DNA from: a bacterium
GTDB lineage: Bacteria; Desulfobacterota; Binatia; DP-6
Reading direction: 5' to 3'
Assembly (NCBI GenBank): GCA_026129405.1
Contig: JAHCID010000002.1
Span: 744,001 to 808,000, forward strand
DNA length: 64,000 bases
Part shown: positions 18,853-27,003 of the stretch, one piece after another
How positions within the stretch are numbered: position 1 is the first letter of the stretch
How the letters are laid out: each line of letters opens with the position of its first letter
Translations under genes and position numbers: made by a program
The notes under the pieces: generated by a model
What the model was told of the DNA's origin: nothing
Databases searched by the model: none
Seen by the model: the letters and a program-made list of their open reading frames with translations, nothing else

Positions 18853-19284
18853 ATGAAGGCAACCGCCCTGCTCAAGCGACAGCACCGCGAGGTCGAGCGC
18901 CTGTTCTCGGCCGCGTTGAAGGCGAAGGACGCGAAGACGCGGCGCTCCACCGTGGAGCAGATCATCGCGGCGCTCGAGCATCACACCGAGATCGAGGAGA
19001 CGATCTTCTATCCGGCGGTGCGCGGGATCGGCACGCAGAAGGCCGACGATATGGTCGGCGAGGCCTATGAGGAGCACCACGTCGTCAAGCTGGTCCTGGC
19101 GGAGCTGCCGGATCTCGACGCCGACGCCGAGAACTTCGAGGCCAAGATGACGGTCCTGAAGGAACTCGTCGCCCACCATGTCGAGGAGGAAGAGGACGAG
19201 ATGTTCCCGATGGCCGAGAAGCGTCTCGGCGACGAGCGCAACGCCGAACTCGGCGAGCAGATGGCCGAGCCGATCGCGGCCTGA
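18853..19284 (+). CDS. Hemerythrin-like HHE domain protein
   Basis: 143 residues from the ATG at 18853 with a strong ribosome site (GGAGGAGGGAG). The four-helix HHE pattern is visible: KRQHREVE, EHHTEIEETIFYPAV, YEEHHVVKLVL, AHHVEEEEDEMFP, giving the His/Glu set that binds a di-iron centre. Such stand-alone cytoplasmic proteins bind O2 or NO or buffer iron. Single gene followed by a hairpin at 19302-19325. Confidence 0.9.
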   Translation: MKATALLKRQHREVERLFSAALKAKDAKTRRSTVEQIIAALEHHTEIEETIFYPAVRGIGTQKADDMVGEAYEEHHVVKLVLAELPDLDADAENFEAKMTVLKELVAHHVEEEEDEMFPMAEKRLGDERNAELGEQMAEPIAA

Positions 19285-19301
19285 CGGCCGGCGACGGGCG
19301 A

Positions 19302-19325
19302 GTTCCGGGCTCGGCCGCCCGGAAC
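19302..19325 (+). terminator. Hairpin after hemerythrin gene
   Basis: A 9-bp perfect stem (GTTCCGGGC/GCCCGGAAC) with a 6-nt loop lies 17 nt after the hemerythrin stop, flanked by further GC-rich complementarity. No T-run. Confidence 0.4.
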
Positions 19326-19337
19326 CCGCCCCGGCCG

Positions 19338-19450
19338 TCACTTCGCCTCGAACACGTAGGGCCGTTCAGCCGCGCACCGCCGTAGGTGATCTCCCAGCAT
19401 CCTCCGGTGGTCTGGAGCTGGGCCACCAGCGGCAGGGGAAGGGCAGCGCC
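19338..19450 (-). pseudogene. C-terminal remnant of a secreted protein
   Basis: On the minus strand one frame reads AQLQTTGGCWEITYGGARLNG and the adjacent frame finishes PYVFEAK then stop. Joined by a one-base shift they resemble the C-terminal segment (CWE-x-TY ... F-x-AK) that I associate with secreted proteins of related deltaproteobacteria. The rest of the gene is absent, replaced by the start of the lysozyme-inhibitor-like gene on the other strand. The interval 19327-19567 holds nothing else I recognise. Confidence 0.35.
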
Positions 19451-19567
19451 GGCAGGCCGTCGGGCGTGCGCTTCGGTCGTCGCCAGCAGCCGCCGCTGAG
19501 GCTTCGACCCGTCCGCACCGGTCGCCGCGGCTCGCGTCCCGGGGGGCGCGGGCATACACGGACGGGC

Positions 19568-20206
19568 ATGCGCCGCGTGCTCGCCGTCCTCGTGCTCGGG
19601 CTCGCCGCCGCGTCCCCGGCGGCGCCGCCACCCGACTGCACCACCGCCACCGGCGTCGCGAAGCTCCTCTGCGCGGACCCCACGCTGGCCGGCCTCGATC
19701 GCAGCATGGCCGAGGTGCTGCCGGAGGCGCGCGCGGCGGCGCTGCCGGGCGAGCGCGAGCGCCTCGACGAGCAGCAGCGCGCCTTCGTCGAGCGTCGCGA
19801 CGCCTGCCTCACGCACGACGACCCGCCGGCGTGCGTCGCCTTCGCCTACGAGCTGCGGCTGGCCGAGCTCCGCATCCGCTACGGGCTCGTGCAGGCGTTC
19901 GGCTCGGAGACCTGGGAGTGCGGCGACGGCAGCCTCGTCCTGGTCGCCTCCTACGGCGAGGCGGGCGGCCCGGGCGGTGCGGGGCGCGGGGGAGGTCCGG
20001 CGCGGCCGGGGCCGGCCCGTGCCGCGCCGCCGGCGCCGACGGTGGCGCTCACCCGCGGCGACCGCAAGGTCGTCGCCGTGCTGCGTCCCAGCGAGCACGG
20101 CGTCCGCTACGAGGCCGAGGGCGCGATCGCCTTCTGGGTCCGCGACGCCGAGGCGACGGTGCGCTGGGCGGGGAAGCAGCTCACCTGCACGCGCGCCGGC
20201 CGCTGA
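19568..20206 (+). CDS. LprI/MliC-like lysozyme-inhibitor-type protein
   Basis: 212 residues from the ATG at 19568. A short signal peptide ends near AAASPAA. Residues about 22-95 match the LprI N-terminal pattern (CTTATGVAKLLCADPTLAGLD ... QRAFVERRDAC). A Pro/Gly-rich linker follows, then a C-terminal MliC-like beta-barrel (VRYEAEGAIAFWVRDAEATV...LTC). MliC proteins inhibit c-type lysozyme in the periplasm; LprI-like modules are also implicated in lysozyme inhibition. Both together in one chain suggest envelope defence against lysozyme. Biochemical activity is inferred. Confidence 0.7.
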   Translation: MRRVLAVLVLGLAAASPAAPPPDCTTATGVAKLLCADPTLAGLDRSMAEVLPEARAAALPGERERLDEQQRAFVERRDACLTHDDPPACVAFAYELRLAELRIRYGLVQAFGSETWECGDGSLVLVASYGEAGGPGGAGRGGGPARPGPARAAPPAPTVALTRGDRKVVAVLRPSEHGVRYEAEGAIAFWVRDAEATVRWAGKQLTCTRAGR

Positions 20207-20371
20207 TCGATTTCTCGTCACGTCGCTGCCTGCCCGGCGAGCACGCGCCGCACACGGGGCGGCGAATTCGTCGCCGCGCGGCGCGCTTTGCGCTGGCACC
20301 GGGGTTGCTGGCCCTCCCCTCGTGCACAGGGCTGCCGGTCCGGGAAGGGCGCGCCAGGGGAACGGGTCCGC

Positions 20372-21607
20372 GTGACCGGGCTCGTGCTGACGGCGGGCGG
20401 CGCCCGCGGCGCGTATCAGGCCGGCGTCCTCAAGCGGCTGGGCGAGATCCCCGCCTTCCGCGACGGGCCGTCGCCGTTCGCGATCGTCACCGGTGCGTCC
20501 GCCGGGGCCATCAACGGGGCGATGGTCGCCGCCGGCAGCTCGGCGTTCGGCGCCACCGCGACCGAGCTGGCGGCCGTCTGGGGACGGCTCGCGTGCGAGC
20601 AGGTATTCCGCACCGACGCGCTCTCGCTCGGGCGCGGCGTCGCGGGCCTCCTCAAGGATCTCGTCCTCGGCGGCGTGCTCGGGCACACCGTCACGCACGC
20701 GCTGCTCGACGCCGCGCCGCTGCGCGCCTACCTCGGCCAGGCGCTGCCCCTCGGCGGCATCGCCGACGCGATCCGGCGCGGGCACCTGTACGCCGTCGCG
20801 ATCACGGCGGCGAGCTATCACTCGGGACGCTGCTACACCTTCATCCAGGGGCGGTCCGGGCATCCGCTGTGGCGCAAGAGCCGGCGGGTGTCGTTGCCGG
20901 TCGAGCTGACGGTCGACCACGTGCTGGCGTCGGCCGCGATCCCGATGATCTTCCCACCGGTGCGGGTGAAGACGACGGCGGGCGCGCTCTGGTTCGGCGA
21001 CGGCGCCATGCGCCTGGTGACGCCGTTCAGTCCCGCGATCCGCCTCGGCGCCTCGCGCGTGCTCGCGATCGGCATCCGCTCGCAGCGTGCCGCCGAGGTG
21101 CTGTCGCGCGAGGAGCTCGCGTCGGCCGAGGAGGCGGGCGCGGCGGGCTCGGAGCTGGCGTGTCCGCCGCTGGCGCAGATCTGCGGCGTCTTCCTGAACG
21201 CGATCTTCCTCGACCACCTCGACGCCGACCTCGACCATCTCCAGCGCATGAACGAGCTGATCGCGTCGTACGGCGGCGGGGGACCGCCTGCGGAGCCGGG
21301 CGCCGGACCGAGCGAGCCGATGCGGCCGGTGGAGCCGCTGGTGCTGAGCCCGTCGGAGGACCTCGCGCTGGTGGCCCAGCGCTTCGCGCACCGCATGCCG
21401 GTGCTCGTGCGCTACGTGATGGAGGGGCTCGGGACACCGGACGCGCAGAGCGCCGACCTGATGTCGTATCTCCTCTTCGACTCCGCCTACACGCGTGCGC
21501 TGATCGACATCGGCTACCGCGACGCGCACGCGCGGATCGACGAGATCGAGGCGTTCCTGCGGGCGGGGACGTCTGCGAACGGGACCATGGAACGCAAAGC
21601 GGGCTGA
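20372..21607 (+). CDS. Patatin-like phospholipase
   Basis: 411 residues from a GTG at 20372. The start gives MTGLVLTAGGARGAYQAGVL, the usual patatin beginning with the oxyanion-hole glycines. The nucleophile motif GASAG (Ser43) and the catalytic-dyad motif DGA (FGDGAMR) are present. A helical C-terminal region of about 100 residues follows. It would be a serine lipid acyl hydrolase, probably cytoplasmic since no signal peptide is seen. Single gene with no obvious operon partner. Confidence 0.88.
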   Translation: MTGLVLTAGGARGAYQAGVLKRLGEIPAFRDGPSPFAIVTGASAGAINGAMVAAGSSAFGATATELAAVWGRLACEQVFRTDALSLGRGVAGLLKDLVLGGVLGHTVTHALLDAAPLRAYLGQALPLGGIADAIRRGHLYAVAITAASYHSGRCYTFIQGRSGHPLWRKSRRVSLPVELTVDHVLASAAIPMIFPPVRVKTTAGALWFGDGAMRLVTPFSPAIRLGASRVLAIGIRSQRAAEVLSREELASAEEAGAAGSELACPPLAQICGVFLNAIFLDHLDADLDHLQRMNELIASYGGGGPPAEPGAGPSEPMRPVEPLVLSPSEDLALVAQRFAHRMPVLVRYVMEGLGTPDAQSADLMSYLLFDSAYTRALIDIGYRDAHARIDEIEAFLRAGTSANGTMERKAG

Positions 21608-21707
21608 CGGGACGGGCGGGGTGCCCGCGCCCCGTCCGCTCCCCCGCATGCGTACCCCGTGCGACGACGGGGCTTCCGCGCGCTCGCGGGCGTGCTAGCC
21701 GAAGGGC

Positions 21708-22022
21708 ATGCGTACCACGCTCGTCGTGGCCGTGCTGGTGCTCTCGCTGGGCGCCGCGGCGCAGGCCGACGACCCACCCACCCTGAAGGAGCGGCAGCAG
21801 AACCAGCAGGAGCGCATCCGGCGCGGCGTCGAGAGCGGTGAGCTCACGCGCAAGGAGGCGCAGCGCCTGCGCCAGGGCCAACGCGAGGTCCGTGAGATGC
21901 ACGAGGACGCGCGCGAAGACGGCGTCGTCACGCAGAAGGAGCGGCACGCGATCCGGCAGGAGCAGAAGACGCAGAGCGAGCGCATCTGGAAGCAGAAGCA
22001 CGACGCGCAGAATCGGAACTGA
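21708..22022 (+). CDS. Small secreted helical protein
   Basis: 104 residues. A signal peptide ends near AAAQA, followed by a highly charged helical domain with two similar segments (RRGVESGELTRKEAQRLRQGQ and REDGVVTQKERHAIRQEQK), each with the form G-x-[LV]-T-x-[KQ]-E. Likely periplasmic and coiled coil. Function unknown. Confidence 0.7.
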   Translation: MRTTLVVAVLVLSLGAAAQADDPPTLKERQQNQQERIRRGVESGELTRKEAQRLRQGQREVREMHEDAREDGVVTQKERHAIRQEQKTQSERIWKQKHDAQNRN

Positions 22023-22029
22023 GCGATCG

Positions 22030-22057
22030 GCGCCGGCCGCCCGACCTCGGCCGGCGC
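22030..22057 (+). terminator. GC-rich hairpin after small secreted protein
   Basis: A 10-bp perfect stem (GCGCCGGCCG/CGGCCGGCGC) with an 8-nt loop starts 7 nt after the stop at 22022. No T-run. Confidence 0.45.
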
Positions 22058-22215
22058 GGCGTGGCCGAGCCGTGGCCGCGACCACGATCCTCGGCGCGAC
22101 GGCCGGGTGGACGACGGTCGCGGGGGCTGCTGGTGCTCGCCGGCGCCGCCGCGGTGCCCAGGCCCGAGCGGCCCGCGGCTGGACTCCCGGCGGGCGGCCC
22201 CGCATTACCATAGAC

Positions 22216-23415
22216 ATGAGGTCTCTCGACGAGGCGCCGTTCCTCGACTTCATGACGCCGGAGTTCGAGGCCGACCCGGCCGCCGCGATCGCCGCGATCC
22301 GCGCCCGGAGCTGTCTCGCACGCACGGCGATCGGCGCGCTCGTCGTCGAGCGGCGGAGCGTCGAGGCGCTCCTCGGCGATACCCGTCTGGTGAGCTCGCT
22401 GCTCCCCATCGTGCGGCTCCAGGGGCTCACCGACGGGCCGATCTTCGATCTGCTGTCGCGGGCCCTGCTGTCGGTCGACGGCGAGGACCACAGCCGCCTG
22501 CGCCGCCTGGTCAGCCGCGCCTTCACGCCGCGCTCGGTGGAGCGGCTACGGCCGTCGATGGCGGCGCTGACCGAGGAGCTCGTCGAGCGCTTCGCGCCGG
22601 CGGGACGGTGCGAGTTCATGGCCGACTTCGCCGACCACTACCCGATCCAGATGATCTGCGAGCTCCTCGGCGTGCCGCGCGAGGACTACGCGCGCTTCGG
22701 CGAGTGGGCGAACGGCCTCACCTGGGTCCTGTCGTTCGATCTCGCGAACCACATGGACGAGATCCGTGCCGCGTACGAGGGCCTCACCGGCTACCTCGAG
22801 CGTTTCATCGAAGCGCGCCGGCGGGCACCCGAGGACGACCTCGTGACCCGCCTCATCGAGGCCGAGGACGGCGGCGACCGCCTGAGCCCGCTCGAGCTGC
22901 GCAGCATGATCGGGGCGCTGCTGTTCGCCGGCTACGACACCACGCGCAACCAGCTCGGCATCGCGATGACGCTGTTCGCGCAGCACCCCGAGCAGTGGCG
23001 TCTCCTCGGCGAGCGGCCCGAGCTGGCGCCGGCGGCCGTCGACGAGGTCCTGCGCTTCCAGGGTACGGTGGCGGTGGCGCCGCGGATGACGACGGCAGAG
23101 GTGGTCGTCGGCGACTACCTCGTGCCGCCGTACACGCTGCTGACGCTGTCCACCGCGGCGGCCAACCACGATCCCGCCGCCTTCGAGCATCCCGAGCGCT
23201 TCGACGTCACCGTCCCGCGCGAGCCGCCGCTGACGTTCGGCGGGGGCGCGCACTACTGCCTCGGAGCCAACCTCGCGCGCGCCGAGATGCAGGAGGCGCT
23301 GGCCATCCTCGCGCGCCGCCTGCACGACCTGCGGATCGACGGCCCGATCGGCTGGCGGCCGCGCACGGGCATCTTCGGCCCGACGGTGGTGCCGCTGCGG
23401 TTCGTGGCGCGTTGA
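22216..23415 (+). CDS. Cytochrome P450
   Basis: 399 residues from the ATG at 22216, normal for a soluble bacterial P450. The oxygen-activation motif AGYDTT lies at residues 238-243, the ExxR pair at 277-280 (EVLR), and the haem loop FGGGAHYCLG has axial Cys348. Substrate unknown. No ferredoxin or reductase gene is adjacent, so redox partners must come from elsewhere. It is followed by a regulatory gene on the same strand 216 bp on. Confidence 0.93.
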   Translation: MRSLDEAPFLDFMTPEFEADPAAAIAAIRARSCLARTAIGALVVERRSVEALLGDTRLVSSLLPIVRLQGLTDGPIFDLLSRALLSVDGEDHSRLRRLVSRAFTPRSVERLRPSMAALTEELVERFAPAGRCEFMADFADHYPIQMICELLGVPREDYARFGEWANGLTWVLSFDLANHMDEIRAAYEGLTGYLERFIEARRRAPEDDLVTRLIEAEDGGDRLSPLELRSMIGALLFAGYDTTRNQLGIAMTLFAQHPEQWRLLGERPELAPAAVDEVLRFQGTVAVAPRMTTAEVVVGDYLVPPYTLLTLSTAAANHDPAAFEHPERFDVTVPREPPLTFGGGAHYCLGANLARAEMQEALAILARRLHDLRIDGPIGWRPRTGIFGPTVVPLRFVAR

Positions 23416-23631
23416 CCCGCGGCGGGTGCGCGTCTGCGCGGCGTGCGCGCGTCCGGAATCCGCTTCCATGGGTGCGGACCCTCGTTGTCGCCGGGGCCGC
23501 ACGAGCGAGCCCGCAGGCCGGCCGTGCGACCTCGCAGGGGCCATGTGCCATGGCTCATGGCGGGCGGCCGACGCGGTTCGGTTCGTTGCGTGCGTTACGC
23601 CGGATGCAGTATTGGCGACCACGAGGCGGCG

Positions 23632-25170
23632 ATGAATGATCGGGAGGAGCCGGAATCGATCGTGCGCCTGCGCGAGGAGCGCGACGCCTATCGCCTCGAG
23701 CGCGACCTCTATCGGCGCCTCCTCGATCTGAACCGCCAGACCGAGCTCGAGCCGCTCCTGCGCGAGGCGCTCGCGCTCATCGTCGAGGTCGCCCGCGCCC
23801 GCCAGGGATATCTCGAGCTGCAGCCGGAGCATGGGCCCGGGTGGTCGATCGCCCACGGCTTCACGCCCGAGGCGGTCGACGCGGTGCGGGCGCGCGTCTC
23901 GCAGGGCATCATCGCGATGGCGCTCACGGGCGGGCGTACGATCCTCACCTCGTCGGCCCTCCGCGACGAGCGCTTCAGCGGCCGCGAGAGCGTCCTCAGC
24001 GGGCAGATCGAGGCCGTGCTGTGCGCGCCGATCGGGGAGGAGGCGCCGATGGGCGTGCTCTATCTCCAGGGGCGCGACGTCCCCGAGTCGTTCTCGGCCG
24101 AGGACCAGGAGCGGGCCGAGACGTTCGCCCGCCACTTCGCGCTGTGCGCCCACCGTCTGCTCGCCGAGCGTCGACCGGCGGAGGCCGACCCGCTGGCGCG
24201 GCTGCGCCAGACGCTGCGGCTCGAGGGCGTCGTCGGCCGCAGCGAGGCGCTCGTGGCCGTGCTCCAGCAGGCCGCGCTGCTGGCGCCGCTCGAGGTGACG
24301 ATCCTGCTCACCGGCGACAACGGAACCGGCAAGACGCAGCTCGCCCGCGTCGTCCACGACAGCTCTCCGCGCGCCGGGCAGCCCTTCGTCGAGGTGAACT
24401 GCGCGGCGTTGCCGGAGACGCTGATCGAGAGCGAGCTGTTCGGGGCGCTGCCGGGAGCGCATTCGACCGCGCTGCGCCGCATCACGGGGCGCGTCGCCGC
24501 CGCCGAGCGCGGGACGCTGCTCCTCGACGAGATCGGCGAGCTGTCGCCGTCGGCGCAGGCGAAGCTGCTCCAGCTCCTGCAGTCGAAGCAGTACACCCCG
24601 CTCGGCTCGGCGCGTACCGTGCAGGCCGACGTCCGCGTCATCGCCGCGAGCAACACCGATCTCGCGGCCGCCGTCGCGAGCCGTCGTTTCCGCGAGGACC
24701 TCTTCTACCGGCTCCAGGTGATGCCGCTGCGCATGCCGTCGCTGGCCGAGCGCCTCGAGGACGTCCCCGACCTCGTGAGCGCGTTCTGCGCCACGGCGGC
24801 GCGCCGGCACGGGCTCGGGCGGATGCGGATGTCCGACGGCGCCATCCGCGCAGCCCAGGCCGCGGAATGGCCGGGTAACGTGCGCCAGCTCGCCCACGCC
24901 GTCGAGGCGGCCATGATCCGCGCCGCCGGAGAGGGCGTGCTCGAGATCCAGCGCCGCCATCTCTTCCCGCCCGCGAACGGCCGCGGCGCGGACGGCGGCC
25001 AGAGCGAGACGTTCCAGGAGGCGACGCGCCGCTTCCAGGCGCGCCTGCTGCGGGACACGCTCGAGGACACCGGCTGGAACGTCATGGAGGCGGCCCGCCG
25101 GCTCGACCTCAAGAAGTCGAACATCTACCAGATGATCAAGGCGTTCGGGCTCGGGCGCGACAAACCCTGA
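23632..25170 (+). CDS. GAF-AAA+-Fis regulator with altered GAFTGA loop
   Basis: 512 residues from the ATG at 23632. Domains: short coiled coil (about 10-35), GAF sensor (about 38-180), AAA+ ATPase (about 198-430) with Walker A GDNGTGKT (228-235) and Walker B LLLDE (296-300), and a C-terminal Fis-type helix-turn-helix (about 470-508: EAARRLDLKKSNIYQMIK). In canonical sigma-54 activators ELFG is followed by xxxGAFTGA; here the same place reads ALPGAHSTA (272-280), losing the Phe and Thr that contact sigma-54. It may activate by another route or act without sigma-54. Confidence 0.88.
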   Translation: MNDREEPESIVRLREERDAYRLERDLYRRLLDLNRQTELEPLLREALALIVEVARARQGYLELQPEHGPGWSIAHGFTPEAVDAVRARVSQGIIAMALTGGRTILTSSALRDERFSGRESVLSGQIEAVLCAPIGEEAPMGVLYLQGRDVPESFSAEDQERAETFARHFALCAHRLLAERRPAEADPLARLRQTLRLEGVVGRSEALVAVLQQAALLAPLEVTILLTGDNGTGKTQLARVVHDSSPRAGQPFVEVNCAALPETLIESELFGALPGAHSTALRRITGRVAAAERGTLLLDEIGELSPSAQAKLLQLLQSKQYTPLGSARTVQADVRVIAASNTDLAAAVASRRFREDLFYRLQVMPLRMPSLAERLEDVPDLVSAFCATAARRHGLGRMRMSDGAIRAAQAAEWPGNVRQLAHAVEAAMIRAAGEGVLEIQRRHLFPPANGRGADGGQSETFQEATRRFQARLLRDTLEDTGWNVMEAARRLDLKKSNIYQMIKAFGLGRDKP

Positions 25171-25265
25171 GCGCCGCGCCGCTTCCGCGCATGCGCCGCC
25201 GAGTCCGCGAGCGCGGACGACGGCGCTCGGTGCGCGCACACACACGAGCGCGGAGCGCTGGCACC

Positions 25266-25697
25266 GTGCTTGCTTCGGTGACGCCTGTGTCACGGACGCT
25301 CCGCTACCTCACCCCGGAGGACGATCAATTGCTCGGGGACCTTGGCACACGTCTCGTCTACAGCGCCGGCGACGTGCTCGTGCGCGAGGGCGCCCCCGCC
25401 ACGTCGTTGTACGTGCTGCGCCGAGGCACCGTGCGGCTCGAGCGTCGCGGCCGGCAGGACGAGGCCGCGCTCGCCTGGCTCGGGCCCGCGGACGTCGTCG
25501 GCGAAGGCGCCGTGCTCGGCGCCGCCGAGGCCGCGCTGACCGCGGTCGCGGAGTCCGAGGTCCACGTCGACGTGCTCGACACCCGCGTCCTGGGCGAGGT
25601 CGTCGCGACGCGGCCCGGCTTCGCCGCGCGCTTCTTCCGCGGCGTCGCGCACGCGCTGCACGAGCGGCTCGGCAGCGTGGCGCGACGCGAGGCGTGA
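25266..25697 (+). CDS. Cyclic nucleotide-binding domain protein
   Basis: About 143 residues; GTG codons at 25266, 25278 and 25287 are all possible starts and no clear ribosome site decides. The body is a single cNMP-binding/Crp-like beta-roll (LVYSAGDVLVREGAPATSLYVLRRGTVRL, DVVGEGAVLG). There is no DNA-binding domain. The phosphate-binding cassette is degenerate (GEGAVLGAAEAA), so ligand binding is uncertain. Located just after the GAF-AAA+ regulator and convergent with the isoprenoid-type operon. Confidence 0.7.
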   Translation: MLASVTPVSRTLRYLTPEDDQLLGDLGTRLVYSAGDVLVREGAPATSLYVLRRGTVRLERRGRQDEAALAWLGPADVVGEGAVLGAAEAALTAVAESEVHVDVLDTRVLGEVVATRPGFAARFFRGVAHALHERLGSVARREA

Positions 25698-25704
25698 CGG
25701 TCGG

Positions 25705-26244
25705 TCAGGCCGTGGCGACGACGTGCACGGTCGCGAGCGGCGTGCCGGCGGCGTAGACGAGCCCCCAGTAGTGGCCGGGGCCGAGGTGGACGTCCGCCAG
25801 GCCGACCAGCGAGACCTCGAGCTCGTTGCGGTTCGGCGTCACCGTGACGTGGACGTTCGCGGCGGGGATGTCGACGCGGTTCGCGCCCGCCGGCTCGGTC
25901 GCGATGCAGGCGAGCGGGGTCGCGTGCGGGGCGCGGTCGGGCGCCAGCAGGCCGAGCGGCACGGCGGCGGTCTTGCTCTGCGTCGCCGTGCGCGGGTCCT
26001 TGGCGCCCACGGACACCTCGAACAGCACCACCGGCACCGGCGTGCTGGCGTTCGAGAGGATGCTGCTCCAGTACTGCTCGACGGTCGTCGTCCAGAAGCC
26101 GACGCCGTCGGAGAACAGGCTCGCGGGCGAGTACCTGCGCTCCTCGATCTCGGTCCAGGCGCGGCGGCAGCGCGTCGTCGCGTCCTCGGCGACGCCCCCC
26201 CAGAAGCTCGCCAGGGCGGAGAAATAGGTTCCCGATCGGTACAT
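25705..26244 (-). CDS. Phasin-like protein with C-terminal beta domain
   Basis: 179 residues; ATG at 26244 with ribosome site GAGGAGA. The N-terminal half is amphipathic helix rich in aromatics (FWTTTVEQYWSSIL). The C-terminal half is a beta-sandwich-like domain ending LGPGHYWGLVYAAGTPLATVHVV. The layout and several positions match the protein at 28053-28751 in the same operon, so the two look like paralogues. Last gene of the minus-strand operon. Function unknown; a structural protein coating a hydrophobic body is a guess. Confidence 0.65.
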   Translation of the reverse strand: MYRSGTYFSALASFWGGVAEDATTRCRRAWTEIEERRYSPASLFSDGVGFWTTTVEQYWSSILSNASTPVPVVLFEVSVGAKDPRTATQSKTAAVPLGLLAPDRAPHATPLACIATEPAGANRVDIPAANVHVTVTPNRNELEVSLVGLADVHLGPGHYWGLVYAAGTPLATVHVVATA

Positions 26245-26273
26245 CGTACGGTCTCCTCTCCGGCCTGCGTTGG

Positions 26274-26990
26274 TCAGGCCTCGTCCACGACGAGCGGGCC
26301 GAACCCGCTCGTCTCCGCGGCGTGCAGCGTCATCATGGCCGGCGCGAGGTAGCCGAGCCAGCGCCCGTGGTCGATGCGACGGCCCGGATCGCGTGGGGTC
26401 AGATCGCGGAAGGCGAGCGTCTTCGTGATCCGCACGGCGGTGCGGCCGGCGTCGATGGGCGTGGCGACGACCTCGCCGAGGTCGATCTCGACGCCGCCGG
26501 GCGCATGCCAGGCGACGAACTCGAAGGAGAGGCCATGGTGCAGGTCGTAGCGCGCCACGATGCGATCCGGATCCAGGTCGAAGCGCACCTTCAGGATGTT
26601 GCGGAAGCGGCCGATCGGCACCTGGAAGTCCTCGAACAGGTAGCCGGACCAGGCGCTGCCCGCGGCCTGGGCGGCGAGCGGGGCGTAGGTGCCCGGAGCG
26701 ACGGCGTGGCTCGCGGCGAAGCTCGGGCTGAAGCGGCTCCAGCCGCGCGGGTCGAGGAAGGGCGCCAGCTTCGCGAGCGGCAGGCCGACCGCGATCTCGA
26801 CGTCGAGATGCGAGATGCCGTGGAGCGGATCGTACGCCGCCGCGCTGTGCGTCGTGTGGATGGGCACCTGGGTCCCGCCGGTGACGGCGGCGCGTGCCGC
26901 GCGATCCACGTCGGTCATGTGGCGGACGGCGTGCGCGCCGCCGAGCGCCTCCATCGCCGAGCGCACCTGGGATTCGAAGTCGTCGGCCAT
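26274..26990 (-). CDS. SRPBCC/START-like protein
   Basis: 238 residues from the ATG at 26990, with GAGGAG upstream and only 13 bp after the prenyl synthase stop. The sequence has the alternating strand pattern of a helix-grip fold (VRFDLDPDRIVARYDLHHGLSFEF, VEIDLGEVVATPIDAGRTAVRITKTLAFRD). These folds bind hydrophobic ligands or act as cyclases/aromatases. Family assignment is by pattern only. Operon position suggests it handles the product of the prenyl synthase or FAD enzyme. Confidence 0.55.
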   Translation of the reverse strand: MADDFESQVRSAMEALGGAHAVRHMTDVDRAARAAVTGGTQVPIHTTHSAAAYDPLHGISHLDVEIAVGLPLAKLAPFLDPRGWSRFSPSFAASHAVAPGTYAPLAAQAAGSAWSGYLFEDFQVPIGRFRNILKVRFDLDPDRIVARYDLHHGLSFEFVAWHAPGGVEIDLGEVVATPIDAGRTAVRITKTLAFRDLTPRDPGRRIDHGRWLGYLAPAMMTLHAAETSGFGPLVVDEA

Positions 26991-27003
26991 GGTCGCGGTC
27001 TCC

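Noticed and set aside
16378-19341. 987-codon minus-strand frame opposite the beta-helix gene
   Set aside because: No motif, repetitive Arg/Val/Asp composition typical of antisense frames; the plus strand carries signal peptide and recognisable domains.
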